From assembly GCA_011389555.1 (NCBI GenBank), contig JAABUD010000069.1:1-55787 (forward strand): a DNA stretch of 55,787 nucleotides. Direction: 5' to 3'. Positions 43,635 through 52,670 of the stretch are shown here, piece after piece; the stretch's first letter is position 1, and each line of letters begins with the position of its first letter. Source of the DNA: Desulfotignum sp. (GTDB taxonomy: Bacteria > Desulfobacterota > Desulfobacteria > Desulfobacterales > Desulfobacteraceae). The notes under the pieces are model-generated. The model had not been told where the DNA came from and did no database searches. It saw nothing but the letters and a program-made list of their open reading frames with translations. The position numbers and the translations under genes were made by a program.

Positions 43635-45194
43635 TCACCGTGCTGTTTGTTTGGGGACATCCACCCGGGGAAACAGGCTGTCTGGTTTTTCAAGACAGGC
43701 CCCGGCAGACATCTGTCCCCATTTACCGATCTTTTCCAGAGGGAAAAAACCGGTTTCCGGCAGAACCATGCACAATCCCCGGAGCATTTTTGTGCTGGTT
43801 TCCGGCATCACGGGATAGATCAGACAGGCCACAGTGCGCAATCCTTCCAGCAGATTTCCGATCACGGCTTCCAGTCGAAGGCGTTCATCCGGTTCCTTGG
43901 CCAGACGCCAGGGTTCATGGGTATCGATGTATTTGTTCATGCGGGAAATGAACCCCCAGATTGCTTCCACCCCTTTGTGAAACTCATAGGCGGTCATGGC
44001 GTCTTTGAAGTGTTGAATGACCATTTGCGCGTCTGTTTCCAGGGATAGATCGGCAAAACCCGTCCCATTGGGATCCGGGACCCGGCCCTTGAAATATTTC
44101 AGGTTCATGGACAACACCCGGGAAAACAGGTTGCCCAGGTCATTGGCCAGATCCGAGTTGATCCGCGACACCAGTACATCTTCGGTAAAATTGGCATCCA
44201 GCCCGAATACCATCTCCCGCATCAGAAAATACCGGAACGCATCCACCCCGTACTGGTCGGTGACGGCAACCGGATCCGTGACATTGCCGATGGATTTGGA
44301 CATCTTGCTGCCGGACACGTTCCAGAATCCATGGACATTCAACCCGTTGTAAATGTCGATGCCTGCCGCCTTGAGCATGATGGGCCAGTAGATGCCGTGG
44401 GGTTTGATGATGTCCTTGGCCACAAAATGCCGGGCCGAGGGCCAGAATTTCTGGAACAACGGTCCGTCCGGATACCCCAAAGCGGAAATGTAGTTGGTCA
44501 ACGCGTCAAACCACACATACGTGACAAAATTGTCGTCAAAGGGCAGGGTGATGCCCCAGGTGAGCCGGGATTTGGGCCGGGAAATGCACAGGTCTTCCAG
44601 CGGTTCTTTTAAAAAGGAGAGAATTTCGGTTTCATACTGCTTCGGGTGGATGAATCCGGGATGGGTGTGGATGTGGTCGATCAGCCAGTCCTGGTACTGG
44701 CTCATTTTGAAAAAATAATTGGATTCCTTGATGGCAGAAGGTGCCACCCCGTGGTCCGGACATTTGCCGTCCACCAGTTCCCGTTCCTGGTAGAATCGTT
44801 CACACCCGAAACAGTACAACCCTTCATAGCTGGAAAAATAGATGTCCCCCCGGTCATGGATCCGGGTCAGCAGCATCTCCACCACCCGGACATGGTCCGG
44901 ATCGGTGGTGCGGATGAACCGATCGGTTTCTACATTGAGCCGGGGCCACAGATCCTGGAACAGGCGGCTGATTTTATCCACATATTCCCGGGGACTCTGC
45001 TGCTCCTTGTCCGCGGCCTGAACAATCTTGTCTCCATGTTCATCCGTGCCGGTGAGAAAATAGGTGTCGTATCCGTCCATCTGCGTGAACCGGGTGGCCA
45101 CATCCGCGGCAATGGTGGTATAGGCATGACCCAGATGGGGTTTGGCATTGACGTAATATATGGGGGTGGAAAAAAACTGTGCAGGTGTTTCCAT
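43635..45194 (-). CDS. metG: Methionyl-tRNA synthetase
   Basis: 519 residues from ATG 45194 (AGGA six bases upstream); an in-frame ATG at 45227 lacks one. FFSTPIYYVNAKPHLGHAYTT contains the HIGH motif (HLGH, quoted in full motif), zinc-knuckle Cys in CFGCERFYQ and GKCPDHG, and KMSKSIGN. Anticodon-binding helical domain in the last 150 residues. The C-terminal EMAP/Trbp111 tRNA-binding domain is absent, as in the shorter bacterial forms. Confidence 0.96.
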   Translation of the reverse strand: METPAQFFSTPIYYVNAKPHLGHAYTTIAADVATRFTQMDGYDTYFLTGTDEHGDKIVQAADKEQQSPREYVDKISRLFQDLWPRLNVETDRFIRTTDPDHVRVVEMLLTRIHDRGDIYFSSYEGLYCFGCERFYQERELVDGKCPDHGVAPSAIKESNYFFKMSQYQDWLIDHIHTHPGFIHPKQYETEILSFLKEPLEDLCISRPKSRLTWGITLPFDDNFVTYVWFDALTNYISALGYPDGPLFQKFWPSARHFVAKDIIKPHGIYWPIMLKAAGIDIYNGLNVHGFWNVSGSKMSKSIGNVTDPVAVTDQYGVDAFRYFLMREMVFGLDANFTEDVLVSRINSDLANDLGNLFSRVLSMNLKYFKGRVPDPNGTGFADLSLETDAQMVIQHFKDAMTAYEFHKGVEAIWGFISRMNKYIDTHEPWRLAKEPDERLRLEAVIGNLLEGLRTVACLIYPVMPETSTKMLRGLCMVLPETGFFPLEKIGKWGQMSAGACLEKPDSLFPRVDVPKQTAR

Positions 45195-45241
45195 GGCAGA
45201 TCCTGTGTGGTTGCTGCCCTGCCGCATGAGGTCAGGGCGGG

Positions 45242-46036
45242 TTAATCGGTTGGAACGATGTCAGACAGTGCGGCTTCGATTTCCGTGCGGTCTTCCATTC
45301 TGACGGTGACCGTCTGTTTGAGAATGTTCTGGCGGATGACTTTTCCTTTGCCCATGGTCAAGGTCAGGGTTTTTCCCATCCGGGGCATGGTTTTTTTCAG
45401 ATGCTGGTAGGTCTGGTTTTCAAATGTCAGACAGCACATGAGCCGGCCGCACACCCCGGATATTTTGGTGGGGTTCAGGGACAATCCCTGTTCTTTGGCC
45501 ATTTTGATGGAAATGGGTTCAAAATTGTGCATGAACGAGGAACAGCAGAATTCCCGCCCGCATTTCCCGATCCCCCCGCAGTGCTTGGACAGGTTCCGGA
45601 TTCCCACCTGGCGCATCTCGATACGCAGCGAGTATTCCTTGACCAGCAGTTTGATCAGCTGCCGGAAATCCACCCGGCCGTCCGCAGTGTAGAAAAAAGT
45701 GAGCTTGTTTCTGTCAAACGTGCTTTCGACAGAGAACAGGTTCATCTGCAGGTCGAGTTCTTTGATGCACTGATGACAGAATGCGTGGGCTTCGGTTTCC
45801 AGGGCCATGAGTTCCTGGCGCCGGACAAAATCATTCCGGGTGGCGACGCGGATGACCTGTTTGAGGGGTCTGTTCCCGGCATCGGTTTTTTCGGGGGGTT
45901 TTACCACCGTACCGAATCCCAGTCCCTGTTCGGTCTCGACAATCACCCGGTCATCCATTTCAAGGACAAGGTCCTGGCTGTCAAAATCATAAATTTTGCC
46001 GGCGGGTTTGAAACGAACGCCTGTCACTCGGGTCAT
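45242..46036 (-). CDS. ricT: PSP1-domain protein RicT
   Basis: 264 residues. PSP1 domain features: RFKPAGKIYDFDS, VETEQGLGFGTVV, FYTADGRVDFRQLIKLL, RQVGIRNLSKHCGGIGKCGREFCCSSF and GRLMCCLTFENQTY. The clustered cysteines bind an Fe-S cluster in the B. subtilis RicAFT complex, which affects RNA processing. Neighbouring holB and metG are its usual companions in many bacteria. Confidence 0.88.
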   Translation of the reverse strand: MTRVTGVRFKPAGKIYDFDSQDLVLEMDDRVIVETEQGLGFGTVVKPPEKTDAGNRPLKQVIRVATRNDFVRRQELMALETEAHAFCHQCIKELDLQMNLFSVESTFDRNKLTFFYTADGRVDFRQLIKLLVKEYSLRIEMRQVGIRNLSKHCGGIGKCGREFCCSSFMHNFEPISIKMAKEQGLSLNPTKISGVCGRLMCCLTFENQTYQHLKKTMPRMGKTLTLTMGKGKVIRQNILKQTVTVRMEDRTEIEAALSDIVPTD

Positions 46037-46048
46037 GGGGGTTTTCCT

Positions 46049-47086
46049 TTATATGTGTATCAGTTTCAAAAAGAAACGGTCCAGGGTCATGCGGATGGCG
46101 CTGTTGGATGCCAGCCGTTTTTCAGTTTCATGCAGCTCGTCCATCCAGAAAAGAGCGTCTTTGTCACGGATGTCCGAAGCCAGTTTTTGGAATCGGTCTG
46201 CGCAGTCACGGTTCAGGATTTTTTCCGGCGCATGCCGGCAAATGCACAAATCCCTGAAAAACGTTCTCATGACGGCCAGGCCGGGCATCACCCGGTCCGG
46301 GTCCTGACATAAAAATCCGGACAGGCCCAGCGCGGTGTGTATTTTTCGGGATGCGGATCCGGAAATCAGGTAACACAGCTGCTGGATCAGCCAGGGCCGG
46401 GTGGTGTGCCAGTCTATGTCTGAGGTTTTGCCGGTTTTGGGGTCTTTTGACAAATTGCCATCTGCCGGATGGACCAGAGTTGCCGCCAGGTTCTGGTCCG
46501 TGCCGGCGGTGGCGGCGGCAATGCCGGCCCATTGTCCTTCAATGGGGTATTGTTCGCACAGATGGGCTGCCAGTGCCGGTCCGGACAGAGGGGGGAACCG
46601 CAATGACCGGCACCGGGAGAGGATGGTGGGCAGCAGTGCGGACCGGTCCCGGGCCATGAGAATGAAAAAAGTGTCTTCAGGGGGCTCTTCCAGCTCCTTG
46701 AGCAACCCGTTCTGGGCCTGGTTGTTCATCAGATCGGCATCCGTGATCAGCACCATGCGGTAGGCTGCTTCATGGGGCCGGGCCCCTGTTTGTGCGATGA
46801 TCTGCCGGATCTGGGAGATGGTGATGGCTTTCCGGGGATCCGCCGGTGTCACAACAATCATGTCCGGGTGCTGGCTGGCATCGATTTTTTTGCAGGACCG
46901 GCAGATATTGCAGGAAGATCCGTTTCTTGCCGTACAGTTGACGGCTTTGGCAAACCGGAAGGCCGCCTGTTGCCTGCCTGAACCGGGATTGCCCGCAAAC
47001 AGAAGTGCATTGGGGATGTTCCGGGTCTCGATGATCCGGCCGAGCTCTGACAGGGCCGTGGAAAAATCGTTGTTATGAACGGACAT
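46049..47086 (-). CDS. holB: DNA polymerase III delta' subunit
   Basis: 345 residues from ATG 47086. Clamp-loader subunit. AAA+ fold with GNPGSGRQQAA in place of a Walker A (Lys replaced by Arg, in line with the non-hydrolysing delta' role), a zinc module NGSSCNICRSCKKI, LLKELEEPPEDTFFIL and the SRC motif (TILSRCRSL). A weak ribosome site precedes the ATG. It lies 20 bases after the HU/IHF gene. Confidence 0.9.
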   Translation of the reverse strand: MSVHNNDFSTALSELGRIIETRNIPNALLFAGNPGSGRQQAAFRFAKAVNCTARNGSSCNICRSCKKIDASQHPDMIVVTPADPRKAITISQIRQIIAQTGARPHEAAYRMVLITDADLMNNQAQNGLLKELEEPPEDTFFILMARDRSALLPTILSRCRSLRFPPLSGPALAAHLCEQYPIEGQWAGIAAATAGTDQNLAATLVHPADGNLSKDPKTGKTSDIDWHTTRPWLIQQLCYLISGSASRKIHTALGLSGFLCQDPDRVMPGLAVMRTFFRDLCICRHAPEKILNRDCADRFQKLASDIRDKDALFWMDELHETEKRLASNSAIRMTLDRFFLKLIHI

Positions 47087-47106
47087 AAGATTTCTGACGC
47101 ATGCGG

Positions 47107-47382
47107 CTAATAATCCACCCGTTCCTTGAGTTCCTTGCCGCATTTGAAAAACGGGAGTCGTTTGGGGGGAATCTCGACTTTGTCACCGGTTTTGGGATTC
47201 CGGCCCATATAGCTTTTGTATTCTTTGATATGAAAACTGCAAAATCCCCTGATTTCAACCCGTTCTCCTTTGATAAACGCATCGGAGAGCGCGTCGAAAA
47301 ATATTTTCACCACTTCCGCTGCATCGGTTTTGGTCAGTGTGGTCCGGTCCTTTAACGCGGAAATCAATTCAAGCTTGTTCAT
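47107..47382 (-). CDS. HU/IHF-family DNA-bending protein
   Basis: 91 residues from ATG 47382 with AGAGGA upstream; the frame runs further but without a start signal. MNKLELISALKDRTTLTKTDAAEV, the RVEIRGFCSFHIKEYKSYMGRNPKTG beta arm (partly quoted) with the Pro intercalating tip, and a C-terminal helix. It resembles IHF-beta more than HU (GRNPKTGDKVEIPPKRLPFFKCGKEL, partial). IHF would be needed for looping at sigma-54 promoters like those elsewhere in this window. Confidence 0.9.
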   Translation of the reverse strand: MNKLELISALKDRTTLTKTDAAEVVKIFFDALSDAFIKGERVEIRGFCSFHIKEYKSYMGRNPKTGDKVEIPPKRLPFFKCGKELKERVDY

Positions 47383-47454
47383 ACGTCCTCTGTAATGGTT
47401 ATGAAGTGTAACATCTGTTGTTGAATATGTAAAAAAAATCAAAAAGTCAAGGAG

Positions 47455-47979
47455 TTATGACAGGTGTTCCGGTATTTTTTCCACTTTGTTTTCATCGATT
47501 TCCACGCCGGCATACTGGCCTAACAATGGAATTTTTATAATGATTCTGGATTTGCCCCGGTACTGGATAAATTCACCTTTTGCCCCGGCCATGGGACCTT
47601 CCATCACCATGACCGGATCACCCTGGGTCAGCCGGGAACAGGCCCCGGTGACAACATCGCATTCAGATGCCGTTAACAGCTGGAGAGAATGGATCTGGGT
47701 TTCCGGCACCGGGATGGGACCCTGGTGGTTTCCCAGAAACCGGACCGCGCCCAGGGTTTTCAGGGCAACGAGTTGACAGGCGGGGTCGGTGCGTGATTTG
47801 ACAAACAGGTACCCGGGAAACAACGGGACTTCGATGATTGTTTTCCGGTCTTTGCGGCGGGTCAGTTTCTTGATTTTGGGTAAAAACGCGTCCAGTTTCT
47901 TCTGGGCGATCTGATCATAGACCACCTGTTCGAAATTGCTCCGTGTCAACAGAGCAAACCAGTGAAATGCATGAGTCAT
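47455..47979 (-). CDS. NusG-family transcription antitermination factor (RfaH/UpxY-like paralogue)
   Basis: 174 residues. NGN domain (HWFALLTRSNFEQVVYDQI, FPGYLFVKSRTD) and a C-terminal KOW motif (QGDPVMVMEGPMAGAKGEFI). It differs from housekeeping NusG, which normally sits beside secE and rplK, and belongs to the specialised operon-specific paralogues that let RNA polymerase read long surface-polysaccharide operons. Its ATG overlaps the lptD stop (ATGA). Confidence 0.85.
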   Translation of the reverse strand: MTHAFHWFALLTRSNFEQVVYDQIAQKKLDAFLPKIKKLTRRKDRKTIIEVPLFPGYLFVKSRTDPACQLVALKTLGAVRFLGNHQGPIPVPETQIHSLQLLTASECDVVTGACSRLTQGDPVMVMEGPMAGAKGEFIQYRGKSRIIIKIPLLGQYAGVEIDENKVEKIPEHLS

Positions 47980-50258
47980 TGTAAACCGAATTCTCCAATT
48001 CCTTTCAAATGGATCATAAAAGCGATGCGCGTATCCGTATCCGATTTCTGAAGCCCCAGATCCATTGCCCAGCAGGCACTGTTCAAGCGGACCCCTGTGC
48101 GGGTTTCAATGGTCGTGTCACGGTCCAGATCTTTTTCAAAAGAATGATATGCCGCCACTGACCGGGTAACCCGGAAATCGATGCGGGTGTACCAGGATTC
48201 CCGGGTATCCTGGGTATACCGGTATGCCGTGGTGAGCGAATCTCCCCGGGGAGTGGTCACCGTGGTGTTCAGGTTCAGGGTGCTGAAATGACGGGTATAG
48301 GGAGACCAGGCCAGTTCGGTGTTCAGGGACAGAAAAGAAAACGGATACATCCGGGCATCCATGCGAATGTCCGACCAGGGCCGGTTCTGTGCCGCTGCAC
48401 CGTCCCGTTCATCTTTAATGCTGTAGTCCTGATATAATTTGATCCACCCCAGTTCCCGGTAATTATTCCGGATGACGTCATCCGATCCAGTGACTGATTT
48501 TCTGGCAATGAACCGGTTGGTGAGTGACCATGTGAGTTTGTTGACTTCTTCGATATCATCCAGAGAATCGAAATATGGAAGGTCCTCCTGATCCTCGTGG
48601 GGCTGAAAATGATAACGGATTCCCGGAGTTATCTGGTGCATAATTTTATCGGAAAACCCGGTATTGGCCGTGAAAACCCGGCTCAGACGGGTGGACAGGT
48701 CCCCGCCGAGTTCATAGAGCCCCCGGAATCGGAACGGATCATCTTCTCCGTTGATGTCGGTGTAACTGTCTGTATGATAGGCAGTGCCCCGCAGCCCTAT
48801 GAAGGGTTCAAAAGAAAACGCCCTGGCTAGTCGGGTGGGATAAAAAAAACGATGATTCATATCCATCCGCTGGCCGGAGACTTTGGCGTTTTTTCTTTGC
48901 TTGAAGGCGGTATCGATGGTGTCCTGACGAAAAAAAGACCGGAATTCCGAATCCAGTTTGTAATAGATGCCTGTCGTGCCGATATCCAGACGGGAACTGT
49001 CGAATTCAACGCTGGGAAGCGTCTGAAGGGTCGTATCGTCCATGTCGGTACGCCGGGCCGTGACATTGTCGTACCACAGCGTCTGGAAGTTCAATGCAAA
49101 ATTGTTCCAGGTTCTGTAGAGGGTCAAGCTGTTTTTTCGAACGGTGTCATCATATTCATCCAGGTCCCGGCCGAAGTCATCATCAAATATCCGGTTGCTG
49201 GCGTGGTAACCAGAGGGGCCATCTCGAAATTCCAGCAGAAAATCCGGATCCGACACCACGTCCACATCCAGCCGGGCGGAAAATCCGTGGGCCAATGTCT
49301 GGTCGCTTTTTGCCCGCAGCCAGTACCGATCCGTATGGGTGCGCTGCGGGGTGCTTTCGAACCGATAGTCCCGGGTGGCGGATGTGCCGTCATCGATTTT
49401 GTCATCCGACAGAAAATTCACCTGCCAGATGCCTTTGGAGCCCTCATCTGTCACATACCGGTATTCCGCCCCCAGTTTGACCCCCCGGTCCGACAGATAT
49501 CCGGTGTAAAACGTGGCATCCCTGTCAGGAGAGATGGCCCAGAAAAACGGCTGTTCATAGACAAATCCCAGGCGGTCGGATGTGGAAATTTCCGGCATGA
49601 GCAGTCCGGACTGGCGCCGGGTTTTGACCGGAAATGCCAGAAACGGCGAATACAGGGCCGGCATGTTTTTTGCCCAGAAAACCGTGTCTTTGGCAAACCC
49701 GTATCCCTCGATGGTGACCTTGATATTCTTGCCCGTGATTTTCCAGTCCGGGGTATCCCCGTCACACGAGGTGATGGATCCTTTTTCGGCATCATAGGTG
49801 AATTTTCCGGTTTTGCGGATCTGTTCCCCGTGAAAATACAGATGGTTCTCCTGGATAAAAACCGTGCCTTTGTCGATCAGTCCGGTTTCGGTGGCAAGGT
49901 TCACCTGCATGGCATTGCCGGAGATCACGTCCCCGCCGGAGATCATTCTTACATTTCCTCTGGCCACCACTTCTTTGGTGGTGTTGGAAAATTCCACATA
50001 ATCCGCTTCCAGCCGGGTTTTTCCGCCGGTGATCACCACCTGTGTCTGTGCGGTATACACATCGGTGTGCCGGTCATACGCAACCGTGTCGGCGGACAGG
50101 TTCCAGGCAACCGCTTCCGGGTCTTCCATCGGGCTTTCAGCCGATACACTGCCGGCCAAGAGCACCAGACAACAGCACAAAATTCGGATCACAGGTAAAA
50201 CAAGACCTCGCACCGGTTCAGACCTTTGTCGATTTTCAAACTGGAATACACTGCCCAT
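47976..50258 (-). CDS. lptD: LPS-assembly outer-membrane protein LptD
   Basis: 760 residues from ATG 50258. Signal peptide (LPVIRILCCCLVLLAGSVSA), an N-terminal beta-jellyroll OstA domain (about 50-180; AQTQVVITGGKTRLEADYVEF in part, VVARGNVRMI), and a long C-terminal beta-barrel of alternating residues (from about 215), with many Tyr/Trp/Arg and the WDxD-like repeats of LptD. It inserts lipopolysaccharide into the outer leaflet, showing that this is an LPS-bearing cell. Confidence 0.93.
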   Translation of the reverse strand: MGSVFQFENRQRSEPVRGLVLPVIRILCCCLVLLAGSVSAESPMEDPEAVAWNLSADTVAYDRHTDVYTAQTQVVITGGKTRLEADYVEFSNTTKEVVARGNVRMISGGDVISGNAMQVNLATETGLIDKGTVFIQENHLYFHGEQIRKTGKFTYDAEKGSITSCDGDTPDWKITGKNIKVTIEGYGFAKDTVFWAKNMPALYSPFLAFPVKTRRQSGLLMPEISTSDRLGFVYEQPFFWAISPDRDATFYTGYLSDRGVKLGAEYRYVTDEGSKGIWQVNFLSDDKIDDGTSATRDYRFESTPQRTHTDRYWLRAKSDQTLAHGFSARLDVDVVSDPDFLLEFRDGPSGYHASNRIFDDDFGRDLDEYDDTVRKNSLTLYRTWNNFALNFQTLWYDNVTARRTDMDDTTLQTLPSVEFDSSRLDIGTTGIYYKLDSEFRSFFRQDTIDTAFKQRKNAKVSGQRMDMNHRFFYPTRLARAFSFEPFIGLRGTAYHTDSYTDINGEDDPFRFRGLYELGGDLSTRLSRVFTANTGFSDKIMHQITPGIRYHFQPHEDQEDLPYFDSLDDIEEVNKLTWSLTNRFIARKSVTGSDDVIRNNYRELGWIKLYQDYSIKDERDGAAAQNRPWSDIRMDARMYPFSFLSLNTELAWSPYTRHFSTLNLNTTVTTPRGDSLTTAYRYTQDTRESWYTRIDFRVTRSVAAYHSFEKDLDRDTTIETRTGVRLNSACWAMDLGLQKSDTDTRIAFMIHLKGIGEFGLQ

Positions 50259-50299
50259 GAAACACCCGGTAACCAATTGCGCTGCGGTTAAAATTACTG

Positions 50300-50329
50300 T
50301 ATAAAGCCATCTTATGTTGTAAAAGTCAA
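50300..50329 (-). promoter_or_regulatory. Sigma-70-type promoter of lptD
   Basis: Minus strand TTGACT (50329-50324), an 18-base spacer and TTTATA (50305-50300), about 40 bases upstream of the lptD ATG in the 105-base divergent space shared with the cysteine synthase fusion. Confidence 0.5.
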
Positions 50330-50363
50330 GCCGGAATCCGGTTGCGGTTTGGAAAGGACCCCC

Positions 50364-52670
50364 ATGACAGTTTCAATTTTAGATGCCGTCGGCAACACCC
50401 CGGTGGTGGAAATTCAGCGGATGAATCCGAATCCGGGTGTGCGGATGTTTGCCAAACTCGAGTACATGAACCCGGGCGGGTCCATCAAGGACCGGGCCGC
50501 TTTGTACATGATTCAGGCAGGGGAAGCATCCGGCCGGCTCACAAAAGACAAAACCGTGATCGAAGCCACTTCGGGCAACACCGGCATCGGTCTGGCCATG
50601 GTCTGCGCCGTCAAAGGATACCGGCTGGCCCTGACCATGGCGGAGAACGCCAGTGAAGAGCGCAAGCGGATTCTCAAAGCCCGGGGGGCCAAAATCATTC
50701 TGACGCCCCGGCACTTAGGATCGGACGGTGCCATCGAGGAAGCCTATCGCCTGGCCCGGGAGAATCCGGAAAAATATTTCATTACCGACCAGTACAACAA
50801 TCCGGCCAACTGGCAGGCCCACTACCACACCACCGGCCCGGAAATCATGGCCGGGGTTCCGGAAAAACCGGCCAGTGTGGTGGCGACCGTGGGCACATCC
50901 GGCACGTTGATGGGCCTGTCCCGGTATTTCAGGGAGCACAGTCCCGGCACCCGCATTGTGTGTGCGGAACCGTTTCTGGGCCACGGCATCCAGGGGCTCA
51001 AGAACATGAAGGAATCCTATACCCCTGAAATTTATGATAAAACAAAGCTGGATCAGATTCTGAACATCGATGATGCCCTTGCCTTTGACACGGCCCGGCA
51101 ACTGGCGGTCAAAGAAGGGCTGTTTGTGGGCATGAGTTCCGGTGCAGCCATGGCCGCGGCCATCCAGGAGGCGCAAACCCTTGAAAAAGGGGTATTGGTG
51201 GTGATTTTTCCGGATTCCGGGGAGCGGTATCTGTCCACGTCCCTTTTTTCGGTACAGCAGAAAGTACGCCTGCATCTGTTCGATACCCGAAGCGGGAAAA
51301 AACAGCCGTTCAAATCGGTGAAACCGGATACCGTCTCCATTTACACCTGCGGTCCCACTGTGTATCAGCGCCTGAATCCCGGCAGTTTCAGGCGGTATGT
51401 GTTCACCGACCTGCTGGTGCGGTATTTTGCGTTTCACAACATCGATGTCAACCATGTGATCAATATCACGGATTACGATGACCGCACCATTGACGGGGCT
51501 GTCCGGGCCGGCCAGGACCTGGAGGCGTTTACGCGCCCGTATATCCAGGTGTTTCATCAGGACCTGCAGCGGTTGAAAATCCGGCCGGCCCAGGCGTTTC
51601 CCCGGGTGTCGGCACATTTTGCCGACATGGCGGATCTGACCCGGAAGCTGCTGGACAAAGGATATGCTTATGAAAAACTGCATTCCGTGTATTTTGATAT
51701 CTCAAAAGTGGCGGAATACGGACATCTGTCCAAGATGGATATCCAGAAAATCCGGGTGGGCGCCACCGTGGACCTGGATGAATATGAAAAACTCAATCCC
51801 CGGGATTTCACCCTGTTCAAGCGGGTCCGGTTGTCGGAGCTGCGCCGGGGCATCGGTGTGAAAACCGAATGGGGACAGGTCCGGCCGTCGCTGCACCTGC
51901 AATGTGCCACCTTGTCCATGCTGTTTCTAGGGGTGCCTTTTGACATGCATACCGGCAGCCGGGAACTGGTGTTTCCCCATCATGAAAATGAACGGGCCAT
52001 TGCCCGGGCCGTTAAAGACCGGGAACTGGCCAATGTGTGGCTGCATTGTGATCCCGTGCAGTATGACGGATCTTTGGGCGCGGCATCCATCCATGACCTG
52101 ACCCTGGATACGCTGGCGGAACAAGGATGGGATGACGGAACCATCCGGTTCTGGCTGTTGTCCGGGCATTACCGCCGGGGCCTGATGCTGTCTGAACAGT
52201 CCCTGGCCGATGCCCGGGCCACCCGGAACCGCATCAACCGGTGTATTGCTTTACTGGAGCGGATCCGGTCCGACGGGGTCGCTGCGGCGGAGTCGCCCCG
52301 TGGGGAGATCGATCAGCTGATGTATGATATCCGCCAGGGCATTTTGACGGCCCTGGCCGATGATTTGAAAGTTTCCGGAGCCCTGGCCGCCCTGCTGGGC
52401 GGAATCAAAACAATCAACACCCGGATCAGTCAGCACAAAATTGATGGCCGGGACGCGGACCGCATCCTGACCGGATTGCAGGAAATGGACCGGATTTTTC
52501 AGGTGTGTGAATTCAATCAGGAACCCATCTGTTCGGAGCCGGTGAAAGACCTGCTCCGGCAACGGCGGGCGGCCCGGGAAAAAAAAGACTGGGCCACGGC
52601 GGATCAACTCAGGGATCAGCTGGTTGCCATGGGGATTTCCGTTCATGACCAGAAAGTGGAGGTAAACTGA
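50364..52670 (+). CDS. Cysteine synthase fused to a degenerate cysteinyl-tRNA synthetase-like domain
   Basis: 768 residues from ATG 50364 (AAAGGA upstream). Residues 1-300 are an O-acetylserine sulfhydrylase (CysK/CysM) with PLP-Lys 42 (GGSIKDRAA), SGNTG 70-74 and VGTSG 176-180. Residues 305-768 align with CysRS: CGPTVY (329-334), HYR-containing GHYRRGL, C514 and HHENE (539-543) keep zinc ligands. But the HIGH site reads NPGS (338-341), and where KMSKSLG should be the sequence is YDGSLG (567-572), i.e. KMSK is deleted. Aminoacylation activity is therefore doubtful. A cysteine-handling enzyme other than a tRNA synthetase is suggested; no intact cysS is visible in the window. Confidence 0.9.
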   Translation: MTVSILDAVGNTPVVEIQRMNPNPGVRMFAKLEYMNPGGSIKDRAALYMIQAGEASGRLTKDKTVIEATSGNTGIGLAMVCAVKGYRLALTMAENASEERKRILKARGAKIILTPRHLGSDGAIEEAYRLARENPEKYFITDQYNNPANWQAHYHTTGPEIMAGVPEKPASVVATVGTSGTLMGLSRYFREHSPGTRIVCAEPFLGHGIQGLKNMKESYTPEIYDKTKLDQILNIDDALAFDTARQLAVKEGLFVGMSSGAAMAAAIQEAQTLEKGVLVVIFPDSGERYLSTSLFSVQQKVRLHLFDTRSGKKQPFKSVKPDTVSIYTCGPTVYQRLNPGSFRRYVFTDLLVRYFAFHNIDVNHVINITDYDDRTIDGAVRAGQDLEAFTRPYIQVFHQDLQRLKIRPAQAFPRVSAHFADMADLTRKLLDKGYAYEKLHSVYFDISKVAEYGHLSKMDIQKIRVGATVDLDEYEKLNPRDFTLFKRVRLSELRRGIGVKTEWGQVRPSLHLQCATLSMLFLGVPFDMHTGSRELVFPHHENERAIARAVKDRELANVWLHCDPVQYDGSLGAASIHDLTLDTLAEQGWDDGTIRFWLLSGHYRRGLMLSEQSLADARATRNRINRCIALLERIRSDGVAAAESPRGEIDQLMYDIRQGILTALADDLKVSGALAALLGGIKTINTRISQHKIDGRDADRILTGLQEMDRIFQVCEFNQEPICSEPVKDLLRQRRAAREKKDWATADQLRDQLVAMGISVHDQKVEVN

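Noticed and set aside
48852-50198. 448-codon open frame opposite lptD
   Set aside because: Antisense shadow of a real outer-membrane protein; translation lacks any domain and has no start signal.
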